From assembly GCF_949628265.1 (NCBI RefSeq), contig NC_088786.1, positions 39,949,681 through 40,013,680 on the forward strand: a stretch of DNA of 64,000 bases, written 5' to 3'. Below are positions 33,379 through 43,911 of this stretch, in pieces. The translations under genes were made by a program, and so were the position numbers. Below the pieces are notes generated by a model that saw nothing but the letters and a program-made list of their open reading frames with translations, was not told where the DNA came from and did not search any database. Positions within the stretch are counted from its first letter, which is position 1. Each line of letters begins with the position of its first letter. This DNA comes from Cloeon dipterum. Its lineage: Eukaryota; Arthropoda; Insecta; Ephemeroptera; Baetidae.

Positions 33379-34666
33379 ATGGCTTCTATTAATGAAATCG
33401 ACTCGTTGCCAGCAGGTAAGAATCATATTTCGATATTATTTAATTCCTATCTTGATTTGAAATGTTTATTTTTTTTTAAATGATCACAATTTTTCACTAA
33501 AATCAATTAAATCTGTTTCAGATTCATTTTACGTGAAGCTGCAGCCTTACATCCGGAGCAATGAGCAAGTAGACGAGCACTCGAACCGTTTCGACGCCAG
33601 GAAAAACGCAGAGAGAGCTGCAAACACGGCGGAGGAGCGCAAGTGCGAGCGCTGCCAATGCAAATACAGAGTGGAAATGGACTCGAACGGCGTCCCGAAG
33701 CCCCTCGACGCGAAAAATCTGTGCCAATTTCACCCAGGCAAACCGTTCTTCAGCCGCAACTACGGTGAAACCATTTACTCGTGCTGCGAGGCGTTTGTGG
33801 ACGAGCTGAACTACAATCTCGATGGTGACGAAGAAGATTATTGCAAGACGCACAACTACCACGTGTCTGAATATTCGGAATTTTTTACCAAGGAGAGTGA
33901 AATCGTGTCCACCGCAAGTAGCAGTGGATCAAATAAAGCAGTGTACGCGCTCGACTGCGAAATGTGCGTCACTGTAAACGGTTACGAGTGCTGCAGAGTC
34001 ACCGTCGTGGACGAGAGAAATGTTGTCGTCTACGAGTCGCTGGTCAAGCCGGAGGACTTCATCATCGATTACGTGACAAAATTTAGTGGAATCAATGAAG
34101 AAACCATGGAGAAAGGACCGAGCAAGTCATTGAAAGAAGTTCAAGACGATTTGCTGGAATTTATTAAGGAGGACACCATTTTGATGGGCCACAGCGTCAA
34201 CAATGATTTAAAGTCACTGAAGGTAAGAATATATCTGTGGCTATTTCTTTATTTATCATTGGAAATACATATTTTTTCGGCCGGAAAAAGATCCACTTCA
34301 CCTCAGGAATCGATTGGTGTAGTCTTTGAAAGAAATTTAATCTTTTGAATTTATTTCCAGCTCCGCCACGACATGCTCGTCGACACTGTTATTGTTTTCC
34401 CGCATCGAGATTCCTACAAAAGAAATTCTCTGCGGTGGCTGGCAGACAGGAAACTCGGTCGGAACATCCAGCAAGGTACGAATGACTGTTAATGAAATAC
34501 AAGTCTGAATTATTTATTAAATTAAATCAATATATTTACAGGCAATGATGGCCACGATAGCGCTGAGGACGCACGGACTTGCATTGATTTGATGCGGAGA
34601 GAAGTGGGACTCGATTATAATTTTTACATTAATACTGACTTAAACCAATTAATGTCGAAACTTTGA
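33379..34666 (+). CDS. REXO1-like 3'-5' exonuclease R4 (325 aa), catalytically complete
   Basis: Exons are 33379-33415, 33522-34222, 34361-34475 and 34542-34666 (37, 701, 115 and 125 nt; 978 nt). The N-terminal Cys/His region (CERCQCKY..LCQFH..CC..HNYHVS) resembles the putative zinc-binding part of the REXO1 family. The DEDDh exonuclease core is complete: D157 and E159 in YALDCEMC, D241 in GHSVNNDLKSLK, and H289 with D294 in HDSAEDA. VDTVIVFPHR and FSGINEETME are also typical. The family trims RNA 3' ends; the substrate here is unknown. It is much shorter than animal REXO1 proteins but carries their C-terminal unit. It is the only REXO1-like copy in the window with all acidic residues and the His. 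Intron 2 retains a MITE fragment near 34275-34322. Confidence 0.9.
34275..34322. mobile_element. Fragment of family 1 MITE in intron 2 of R4
   Basis: TTCGGCCGGAAAAAGATCCACTT and CAGGAATCGATTGGTG match the right end of the element. The remainder is deleted. Confidence 0.65.
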
Positions 34667-35751
34667 ATCTTTTTGAAATTTTTAAAGAAATTTCCTTGCA
34701 TTGTATTTTATCATTTGATTTAAATAAATATATGTTTTGTAAATATATTTGATCTTATTTTACGCTTTGACTGTTTAATTTCTCTGACTTTGCTAGTTTT
34801 GCACTTCAATTTCAGGTCCAATTTATAGAGTTTAAAGTTGTAAGATTGCGAGTTAATGAATTTTAAAATTTCCAAACTTTCGAGCGTCGGACATCCCTTA
34901 TAATCTAATTAAATGAAATAAATTGGGGCATTTTTTAGGATGGCAACCTTAGTTTACATATTATCGGTTTTACGGGGGAGGGGGTGTCAGGTGTCTCATG
35001 ACCTGAAAGCTCCTTTATACTAATCTCTTCTGCAGCTAGGCTAAATCCTTTATTTGTCTTCTGCTTATTCTAAAATATTATGATATTGTGGGAATGTCAG
35101 AGGTTTGGGATTTCCAGCGGATGCATATATTAATTGAATAGATGGTCACCATTCGATTGATCGAAACGAGAGCCGATGATTTTCATGCTTGTTTATTAAA
35201 AAGTTGAAGTTAGATTATAAAGATAGCATTTGAACTGTGAACAAATAAATAACAATAATGAATATCACATGGTAACATTGGAATTGAATTATTGGACAAG
35301 AATTGATGTGTCGCGAAAAGTTACACGGATTAAATTATGCACTGTCACTTTGAGAATCTCTATGGGCACTGTTATTATAATTAATGTTGACGCTTTCCCC
35401 TAGTCGGGTCCGATTAACGAAGATTATACTCCGGGAGCTCAGGACAGATTGTGCCTGGTTCTGGAAAGATGGTTGCGGAACTCTAAGATGAGGGCGTGGC
35501 ACTAGTTGTGCAAGAGTTGTGGTGGCGCTGCAGTGTGTAGAGCGCGAGTCACCACAATATTATGTCCCCGAACGAACCGTCATATATGATTTTAAAATCA
35601 GTCTATTCGACGTTACTAAAATTCAAGGAATAGCTAAACAGGATATGATAGACGTCATTTGGAAAAATCATGGCTGATACGGACCGTAAAATTAATTATT
35701 TCAAATAATAATCAAAAGTTTCAGTCGGTTGCAAAAGCTCGCCAGAGAGAC
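34667..35751. other. Intergenic region between R4 and L1
   Basis: An AATAAA-type signal follows R4 (AAATAAATATATG, about 34723). No gene or recognisable repeat was found in the rest. The L1 promoter probably lies within the last few hundred bases; I could not define a core motif. Confidence 0.4.
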
Positions 35752-38700
35752 ATGAATTTTTGTGCTTTCTATGTGGCATCAGTAGCTTTGATTTATTTGT
35801 TATTTGTTAATGGAGCACCGAAAAATCAAGTGAGTATACACATTTAGAATTAAAAATTGTATCAGGAAATCCATTTTCACAGGATAAAAAGATTAAAACA
35901 GTAAAAATTAGACTTCCCGGTGCAAATTATGGTAATTTATATTTTTCGTTTTCATTTAATTTTTAAAATAGGAGATTCATACTAACAGCTCCAGTTCGAG
36001 TAAGAATTTCAAAGGTTTATTCGCGAAGGCAGAACATCGTTAAGTGTTGCGGATTCAAAAAATGCCTGGGGACTGCAAACGGGACGGCAAATAGAAAGAC
36101 ATCTTCAACAAAGACAAGCGCCGGACAATTTCAAGTAATTTAAAATTTAAATGAAGAAATTAATCCAAGATCCAGCACGACACACGGATAGTTTCTTTCT
36201 TTGTACATGTACAAACTAATCCAGATCAGCAGGACTCAGAGGATGGATTTATTTCCTTTATTGACTTAATATCGTCTTAACATTCTTAATTTTCCATTTC
36301 TTTCTCTTCAATAAATTTTGATTTTGTGTTGACTTAAAATAAAACAACTTTCTTTGTGAAATAACGAATTATTAATATTATTAACATATATTTGAAATTT
36401 ATTCTCTAAGAGCGATGGCATATCCACAATGTTGCCCACCCGAGGGGCCCCTGCTTCGAGCGGAAGCATTAATTCCGGTGCAGGCCTGACTGCGAGCGAC
36501 GAGCTAACAGCATTAGATGAAAACGTTGAAACAAGTATGTCAAGTACAATCATCACGTTCCCCGAAAGTAAAATAACGTATGCAAAAGGTAGCCCGAGCG
36601 TCAGTGTGAGCAACGGGGACAACAGCACGCCTCAAGGGACAGAAGATATTACGGTTCGTGACGTCATCATGACTGCAGGTCAAGAAAATGAACCAATTTT
36701 TGGAACCAAATTGCCTAAATCTCCATCCATTATTGGTTCAACAACTGATGCAATCATCGGCAGAACTTCGTTAACAGGGTCGACAGCTTCATCCTTGGAA
36801 ATCCCTCGTCAAGATTCAACAACTAAAACGACGGCAGAAACAGTGAAAACCACTTCTCCATCAATAGTTGTTGCAACATCTGTGGCAACAATAACTGTGG
36901 CAACAACGTCAACCACTTCGACAGCATCAACATCAATTAGCACAACAACTACGGTAAGCTCAGTGGATCTGGTTTTGTGAAAAGGTTCAGAAAACATGGT
37001 TTAGCCTCCGGCACCATGCCGTTTAACCTGCACGGAATTCAACAACTACCTTTTGGTAATCTAATTTTCTATTTAAAGACCGTCACGCAATCCATTCGAT
37101 TCTTGAGAGTCGAATAAGATAAAGTGGATATTTTTTCCAATCAAAACATCCAACTTTTTTACCGCCAAAACAATATGAACCTCTTTGCGAGAAGTGCGCA
37201 TGCGTCAGAGCTGGCTAGATGTGACAAAGAAGTCGTTCGTTGCAATTTGTAGCCGTGATACCCCTGTGTTCCCGCCCGGTGCCCCGCCTGAGTCAAAAGT
37301 TTAGTTAGGATCAAAAGCACCACAGGTCAGTGGTGCGCTCGGCCAATCAATGCGCAGCGCGGGAACGCCAATCAGTCCAGAGCTGGAGTTGAGCGAACGC
37401 GCGTGTTGGATGCAGGCGGAGTAGCGCCAATCCAGGACTTTCGTGTGCGTTCAGGGCGGTCATGGTGACCTGTGGAGGTTGTTTCTTTTTGCACATAGCG
37501 CTAAGGTTTATAGATTTTGTAAGTTAACAATTTGTGCCTTGAGCAAAGAATCCAAAGTGAGGTCATCTTTCCCCCTAGACACCAACCCCAACCCTGTGAC
37601 CGCACCCTCCCAGCGAGGGTGCGAGCTAGAGCGTATTCAAGAAAGGTTTTTCTGTTCCTGTCCTGACCTGTTCCGGGAAAAAAATTTCCTGTCCTGTCCT
37701 GTTCCTGTTCAAAAATTGGATTTCTGGTCCTGTCCTGTTCCTGTTTTTTCCTGTTTTTATTTTCTCAAATTTAATTCCAATTTACAAAATGGTCTTCTAA
37801 TTCTTCCATATTAATATGTATACCTGTTTTTTGTTTGCTTTTAATTATTTGAAACTTACATTTGACAGATTTTCTAAGTGTTTAAATTTTGATCGAGTAT
37901 ATAATTTCTAATTCATCTAATTCCCCTTTATGAACAAAACGGAAAAAATAATATGCACCCCGCACAGAATTTAGTATCCAACAAAAATTATCACAAAAAG
38001 TGCTTAAAATGAAAAAGAATTGCAGAAAACCCCTAAAAAATGTTATTTTTGATACAGTTGATAGTTTCCCTAAAACGCTTGTTTTTCAAACACCGCTGAC
38101 TGTAATTAAAGAGTTGTGCATTTTAATTAAAGCTTTAGAGCAAAATTGTAAACGTCGTGGATAATTTTTAGGTTTTTTTGGAAAAATATTTATAGTTACA
38201 TGAAAGAAAGTAAACATTGTAAGGCAGTATCAAAATGAAAAGTAATGCTGTCTGTAAATGAGGTATATTTGATTTAAAATAGACCAAGAATGGAATTGTT
38301 TTGAAACAAAATTCTTGTCTTGTCCTGTTCCTGAAAAATATTTTCCTGTCCTGCCGGAATTCCAGGAAAAAGCAGGAATTCTTGTTTCCTGTTTCAATTT
38401 CCTGTCTTGGAATACGCTCTAGTGCTGCGAGCGCGAGAGCGCTAACCGAGCCCTCCGAGTTACGAGCAGCAGCCGGCACAAAGAAAAAGTGCTCGAACGC
38501 ACGCTCTGACGCATGCGTAGTTCTCGCATAATAAACGTTCGCATTGCTTTGGCGGGAAAAAAGTTCGCACATCGCGCTGCACTTTTTGGTCTGGAAAAAT
38601 ATCCACTTGACCAAATTCGACCCTCAAGGATCGATTGGTGTGCTTAAAAACTTCGTTAAAACGATCTCTAAATCAGCTTTGAATTTTTTATCAGAACCCA

Positions 38701-41700
38701 ACGGAAAAACCCTCTCCAAGTGAGTATTGGACTAGACAGAAAATTAAACAATAAAATAAAATGTATAAATTATAGTGGATGGTTCATTAGAAACCGTGAC
38801 AAAATGTACTAAGAAATACTTCGTTTCTAAAGCGTCCGTAAGTAAAACATTGCAACGATATTTGAAGGCGGAAGAATGAGAAAAATTTATAAATTTAGTT
38901 GACGAGAAATGAAGCAGCTTTAAAATGCAAGGCGTTGGACATGAAACTTCTGACCGTAAATTCTCTTGAGGAAATGGACTGTCTGGCTTCTTTAAAAGGT
39001 CTGATGATGCATAAATAATATTCATACAGAGATTGAGATTTTAAAACTGATCAGCGGAAACATATTGGACGAGTGGCTCAAATGAAGATGTTACTTGTGA
39101 CTTGCAAAAGAAGTACGCGTGGTGCTCAACGGGGTACAATGTGTCATCGTCGCTTCTCTCTTCGCCCAAATTCTGGCTGTCAACCACCGCAGCTCCTTCC
39201 ACCCTTGAACGTTGCCTGGCGCTGGTCAACTCCAATAACGCTGCCCAAAAAGGAATGGTTCACAGAAATTGCAAGGATACTTTGCCCTACATCTGTCAAT
39301 ACCCAGTCGACTGTCCTCAGCAGTGCATTAAAAACGTCAGTATTTGATGGAAAAAAAATAGGAAAATTTATCTAGAATAATTAATCATGTACAGACTTCC
39401 CTGTTTGACTCAACTGGAAATTTAAAAGGTGTATAAACTCTTTAAAAATTAATTTGTTAACCCTCCTTTTTGACCTCTTAGACAAAAATTCCTATGGTTT
39501 TTGGATTGACATTGGCATCTACACATATCTCCTCGGGAACAGACCGGTTTCTCACTTTTTTAGTTTTTATAAATATTAATTTTCTTTATGGTCAGATGAC
39601 TTGGCTATCAAACTATCTACAATGTTGTGCCTTGGGCATGGAGGCACTCAACATCGACAACATTGCCGAGCAGCTGGCCCTGACAACATTTTCTCGCGGC
39701 TTCAACACAAGTTCATTTTATTAAAAATCGTATAAATATAATATATATTTGCGGTTTAGCCACCTGGAAAGCAAACTTCAATTACTGGACATCTGGAACG
39801 TGGAAGGGGTCTCCTGTGGGACTTTGGTCGTGGTGCGAGCCCTCAGGTCCCGTGATTTTTGACCAGGGTCTGACCTGGGAACGTGGTCAGCCTGACAACA
39901 AAAATGGAAACGAGAGTTGCGTCCATTTCCGCTTCATCATGAACTCCACTGGCACGGTCTTGACCGACAGAAACTGCAGCAACAGTTTGATTTACGCCTG
40001 CAAGGTGAATTTTCAAAGAATTCTTGGGAAAATTTTAAAATGTGGTTTTTTTCAGATGCCAATCAGTGCAACTCCTAAGCCGTGCGTTGCTTCTTGTCCT
40101 AAAAATGTTTGCAAACGAGATGTAAATATATTTATTAAGGGTCAAATTCCATGTAGACAAACTTCAAATTTTTTTGGTTTATAGCAAAAATTTTTTGATG
40201 CAACTAACGCATTAATGAGTAAAGTTTAATTTAAAGTAAATTATATTAATCTGAATAATTCCAAATAAAGACTTTCTCTCGTACGGTGATTGGTACGACG
40301 GATGCGGCCGCAACTTCTTAACTTTTACCTCAAACTCGGTGAATTATTAAGATTATTATTTAATTAATTTCTTTCTACAAATACTTGAAAAATAGACAAA
40401 CTGGACCACAGCTTGGGATTGGTGTTGCAGCATTGGTTTAACCCTGGCTTCCATGGAGTCTGCCGGGAAAATAAGCTGCTACTCCAAAATTGTCTCCAGT
40501 GCGAAGATAATTTAAACTTTCGTCCTTCTTTTTTGAATTTGATTTCTAAAGAATTTGCGCCTACAACCTTTGGAGATTTCTGGATATCAGGTACAAACGT
40601 GGACTGCCCTTCAACCTTCCGTTGGTGCTCACGGAATCTCGATTTCATCGACTCCGATTTGAAATGGAAGGCAGGACACCCCGTTGCAGGATTAGGATGC
40701 GTTTATCTTGAAGTGAGAAACGGATCCGTGTTGTTGGCCACCGCCGATTGCAGCGAAAACAAAACTTTCCTTTGCGACGTCAGGAAAAACCAAACCACTC
40801 AAAAAGCGATGCAGGCAGAATGTGCTAACATTTGGAACATCACCAGCGGTGATTTTTATATATTTTTAAATTGATATCTTTGACATTGCTCTATATATGT
40901 ATAATAGCTCAAATTGACTTGCTCATGAACGTCACTGCTTTCCTGACTGCAAGCTTATCAATCAATTTAAAGGTTATTCTCAATAACTACAGAAAGTGCT
41001 TAAATAAGATCGATTTGACAAATATTCTGAGCACACCAATCGATTCTCGAGGGTCGAATTAGGTAAAATGGATATTTTTCCGGTGAAAAGGTCCAGCGCG
41101 CGAACTTTTTTCCCGCCAAAACAATATATGAATGCGAGAAGTGCGCATGCGTGAGAGCTGGTTTGAGCCGAGAGACCGCCTGTACGAACGACTTCTTGAT
41201 CACATTCAGACAGCTCTGACTCATGCGCACTTCTCGCATTCATATTGTTTTGGCGGGAAAAAAGGTCGCACGTCGCGCTGGACCTTTTCGCCGGAAAAAA
41301 TATCCATTTTACCTAATTCGACCCCCGAGAATCGATTGGTGTTCTCAGAAACTTCGTCAAAGATGGTCTCTAACTCTACATTAATTGTACGTGTTTTAGT
41401 GTTTTTTAAAATGCGTCGGAGTAGAAGTTGGATTGGTATGTCGAAACTTAATGGTTTAAGAAATAAATAAAATGTAATTTCAGTTTAATCTGGGTGCTCT
41501 GAACAAAATACCGATGCTGCGACAAATAGAATTCGTTTCCCAAGAGGAGCCTACGAAACTGGAAGACGGTTTTGTAGCCTTCGACCAATGCAGCGACAAA
41601 AGTTTAAATCATACTAAATTTTAACCGTAATCTTCATTTTAATTCTGAAACTTAGAGTTTGATGATGAGTGCGTGACTGCTCATGAAACCTACAAGTGCG

Positions 41701-43058
41701 GTCAGGAGAAGGCACCGCAATTGGTTTCTAAGATAATCAACAATAACCTCGGCAACGGAACATTTGTCAGAACTAATTTAAACGTGTAGGTGGGAGAGTG
41801 AAATGATTCATTTTTACTTAATTTTAAAGTACGCTCCACCGACTCCGTGTGTTCCGTTGCGTCGGACGTGCTGGTATTCGGAACATTTGCCTTGTGAAAT
41901 AAATGTAAAATAAATCTTTTGCTACCAAGCGTATTCGGTTGATTAACAAAATTCCAACTTCATAGCAAACAGCAATTGATACGCTCAACAGCAATGGATT
42001 TGGTATAGACACTTCACTCTCTATGTTTCAAGATAATCTATTTTTTATTTTAAGACAACTTTGGGTCCAGGGTTTTCTTTAATAACAAGACATTTTATAT
42101 CGGAAAGTTGGACCTTGCTGGCAATGTGGTGAGTGATTTAATCCATTATTTGAAAGATTGAAAATCGATCCCTGAAGAATCCGGTTGCGGCGTTCAAACG
42201 ATGCTGTGAGCTTGGAATGAAACTTTACGAGCCAGCAACCCTCGCTGATGTTCAAGCTGCTGACCGTATTCTCGGTAAAGAATTTGAACTGTCTCGAAAT
42301 TTAAACTTTTATATTTATACTAAATTATTCTGTAATTACTAATGATTGTATAGCGGTTTTTATATTCTTGTTTATTCTGCCTTTGTCATATAGATACATA
42401 AAATAAAATCACATAACGTTTTTGGACAGAATCGGCGATCTCTGCTGGCAAAATAGAGCAAAACGATTAATTATATACATTGTGCAACAGACCTCTTTCA
42501 AAAATCAATAACTTTTGAAAGAAAAAAAAAAATACAAAAATCACTTTTAAGACTCAAAAGTACAATTTTTTTATTTTTTCTCCGCGGAAGCAATTTTAAT
42601 ATTCTTAGCTCCAAACTGGTAAAATTCGAAAAATTAGATTTTGCGGCACTGTTTTGGTAGGTCGGTTGGGTTAACTTTACATGTAATTTCATTTAAAAAA
42701 AAAAAAACTCACTATGATACGACTTAATATTATTTATTATTCCTGTTGTGTTTAAGGGTCACCAACTCAAAAGTTCGTCGTTATAGCCGGCGAGACGGAA
42801 TTCATCAACCAAACGCACGAGGTGTGGTGTCGCAGCCGCGTTCTTTTGCAAGATAATATGTACGATACTGTCAATGCCAATAACCCTACATTTCAAAGGT
42901 ATACTTGTCGCGAGTCGATAATGAGCGTGTATCTTAAGTCTCTCAAATTGCATATTGTACGCATGGATACCATGAACATTCATGATATGTACATCAATCC
43001 GCAAAATTACACTCTCCCTTCAGGATATTTTTGCTCTTACATCTGTGAGAAACCTTGA
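35752..43058 (+). CDS. L1: secreted multi-domain protein, four C-type-lectin-like domains plus an odorant-binding-like domain (1080 aa)
   Basis: I place 26 exons: 35752-35829, 35883-35931, 35989-36134, 36411-36953, 38695-38719, 38776-38837, 38899-38998, 39055-39335, 39395-39428, 39482-39546, 39596-39710, 39760-40004, 40056-40121, 40185-40218, 40271-40338, 40396-40498, 40552-40848, 40908-40972, 41400-41435, 41484-41601, 41656-41783, 41830-41904, 41966-42002, 42055-42128, 42178-42274 and 42757-43058. They sum to 3243 nt with matching phases. Order: signal peptide (MNFCAFYVASVALIYLLF), basic segment, Ser/Thr-rich mucin-like region (about 92-272), three lectin-like domains (YWTSGS.., FNYWTSGTW.., FWISGTNVDC..), an odorant-binding-like domain with Cys 762, 793, 797, 840, 849 and 858, a Cys linker, and a fourth lectin-like domain. 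It is probably extracellular; ligands are unknown. Reading through the exon 4 donor would give a short mucin-like isoform ending at 36980. Confidence 0.8.
37077..38668. mobile_element. Family 1 MITE split by nested insertions (L1 intron 4)
   Basis: The left half is 37077-37240 (CATTCGATTCTTGAG.., CCGCCAAAACAATATGAAC, GAGAAGTGCGCATGCGTCAG). The right half is 38505-38668 (GACGCATGCGTAGTTCTCG, TTGGCGGGAAAAAAGTTCGC, GGATCGATTGGTGTGC). About 1.26 kb of other DNA separates them, and that DNA itself contains the element at 37629-38420. The segment 37245-37620 is GC-rich with several promoter-like GC stretches and no gene I can support. Confidence 0.75.
37629..38420. mobile_element. Inner TIR element with CCTGT-rich ends
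   Basis: AGAGCGTATTCAAGAAAGG at the left and CCTGTCTTGGAATACGCTCT at the right are inverted repeats, flanked by CTA/CTAG. The subterminal regions are runs of TTCCTGTCCTG variants on the plus strand at both ends, an unusual direct rather than inverted bias. There is no transposase. Confidence 0.7.
41011..41366. mobile_element. Foldback MITE, family 1 (intron inside the L1 odorant-binding-like domain)
   Basis: GAGCACACCAATCGATTCTC / GAATCGATTGGTGTTCTC and CCGCCAAAACAATATATGAA / ATTCATATTGTTTTGGCGGG arms are well conserved. It lies between the exon carrying the helix after Cys1 and the 36-nt exon with the Cys2-x3-Cys3 motif. Confidence 0.85.
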
Positions 43059-43911
43059 CCTTTTATTTTTCCGAATATGTTATTTCTTCCGTTTGAATCC
43101 CAATTTTTCATTGGCCGTATAGTTTTAAATGTTTCTCAATCATTTTTGGTGTTATAAATGGTGGTGGCTGAGGTTGAGCAGAGGGTTTAAATAAATAAAT
43201 TTCTTTAAATGGTCTGTTGTTTCAATCATCAATCAATTTTTTTCTGATTTTAAGAGTAGAATCCATAGAAGCGGCAGGATTGAGTCTAAATTCGCAGCGG
43301 AAATGCATCAAAATCCAGTGACTTCGAAAAGTAAAAAGGGCTTTTGCAACTTGTGAAATGATTTACGGATATTTTAATCTCTACTTTTGCTCAGCGGAGG
43401 ACGGGCAACACAACACAGCATCATATCCGCTCTGAGCTATACTGTTGCGAGCCAAAACATGGGAAACGGCGGTGGGCCTTCCCGATTTTGTGAAATAACA
43501 AACGAAACATTTTGAAGCACAATTTTTATAAAAGCATATTTTGCTTTTATAATTTTGCACCGAGGTATTTGTCAGATTTTTAAGAGCAATAAAATAATTG
43601 TTATCACATTTTCTCTCCCGTTAAAAACCGTTTTGAATAAATTGGCAAAATTACGCAAACATATTACGTTTACAAATTTAATTCCATCCTTTCGAAATTA
43701 CTCTGTATTGTTTAACTTCATCACGTATAGCAATATTGGGGACACACGTATATCGGAAATTTCAGTAACAACATCGAACCACTGCCCACTAGCTGACGAT
43801 CAAAAAGCATCCGGTGGATCGCGTCGACCGGAAATGGTATACACAGCGCTAGAAAACGCTGAAATGATGCTTCGTCTGTTATAAAATGAATCGCCAACTG
43901 CACGCTCTACA
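43059..43911. other. Intergenic region L1-L2; start of the L2/L3 duplicated block
   Basis: AATAAATAAATTTC near 43190 can serve as the L1 polyadenylation signal. From about 43420 (ACAGCATCATATCCGCTCTG, GCGAGCCAAAACATGGGAAA) the sequence is matched at about 50145. Just before L2, ACGATCAAAAAGCATCCGGTG and AAACGCTGAAATGATGCTTC are conserved with the L3 upstream region and probably hold the promoter. The frame 43555-43884 is not credible as a gene. Confidence 0.5.

Noticed and set aside
37245-37620. GC-rich segment in L1 intron 4 as an alternative promoter or exon
   Set aside because: It lies within a nest of mobile elements and no in-phase exon with both splice sites could be found.
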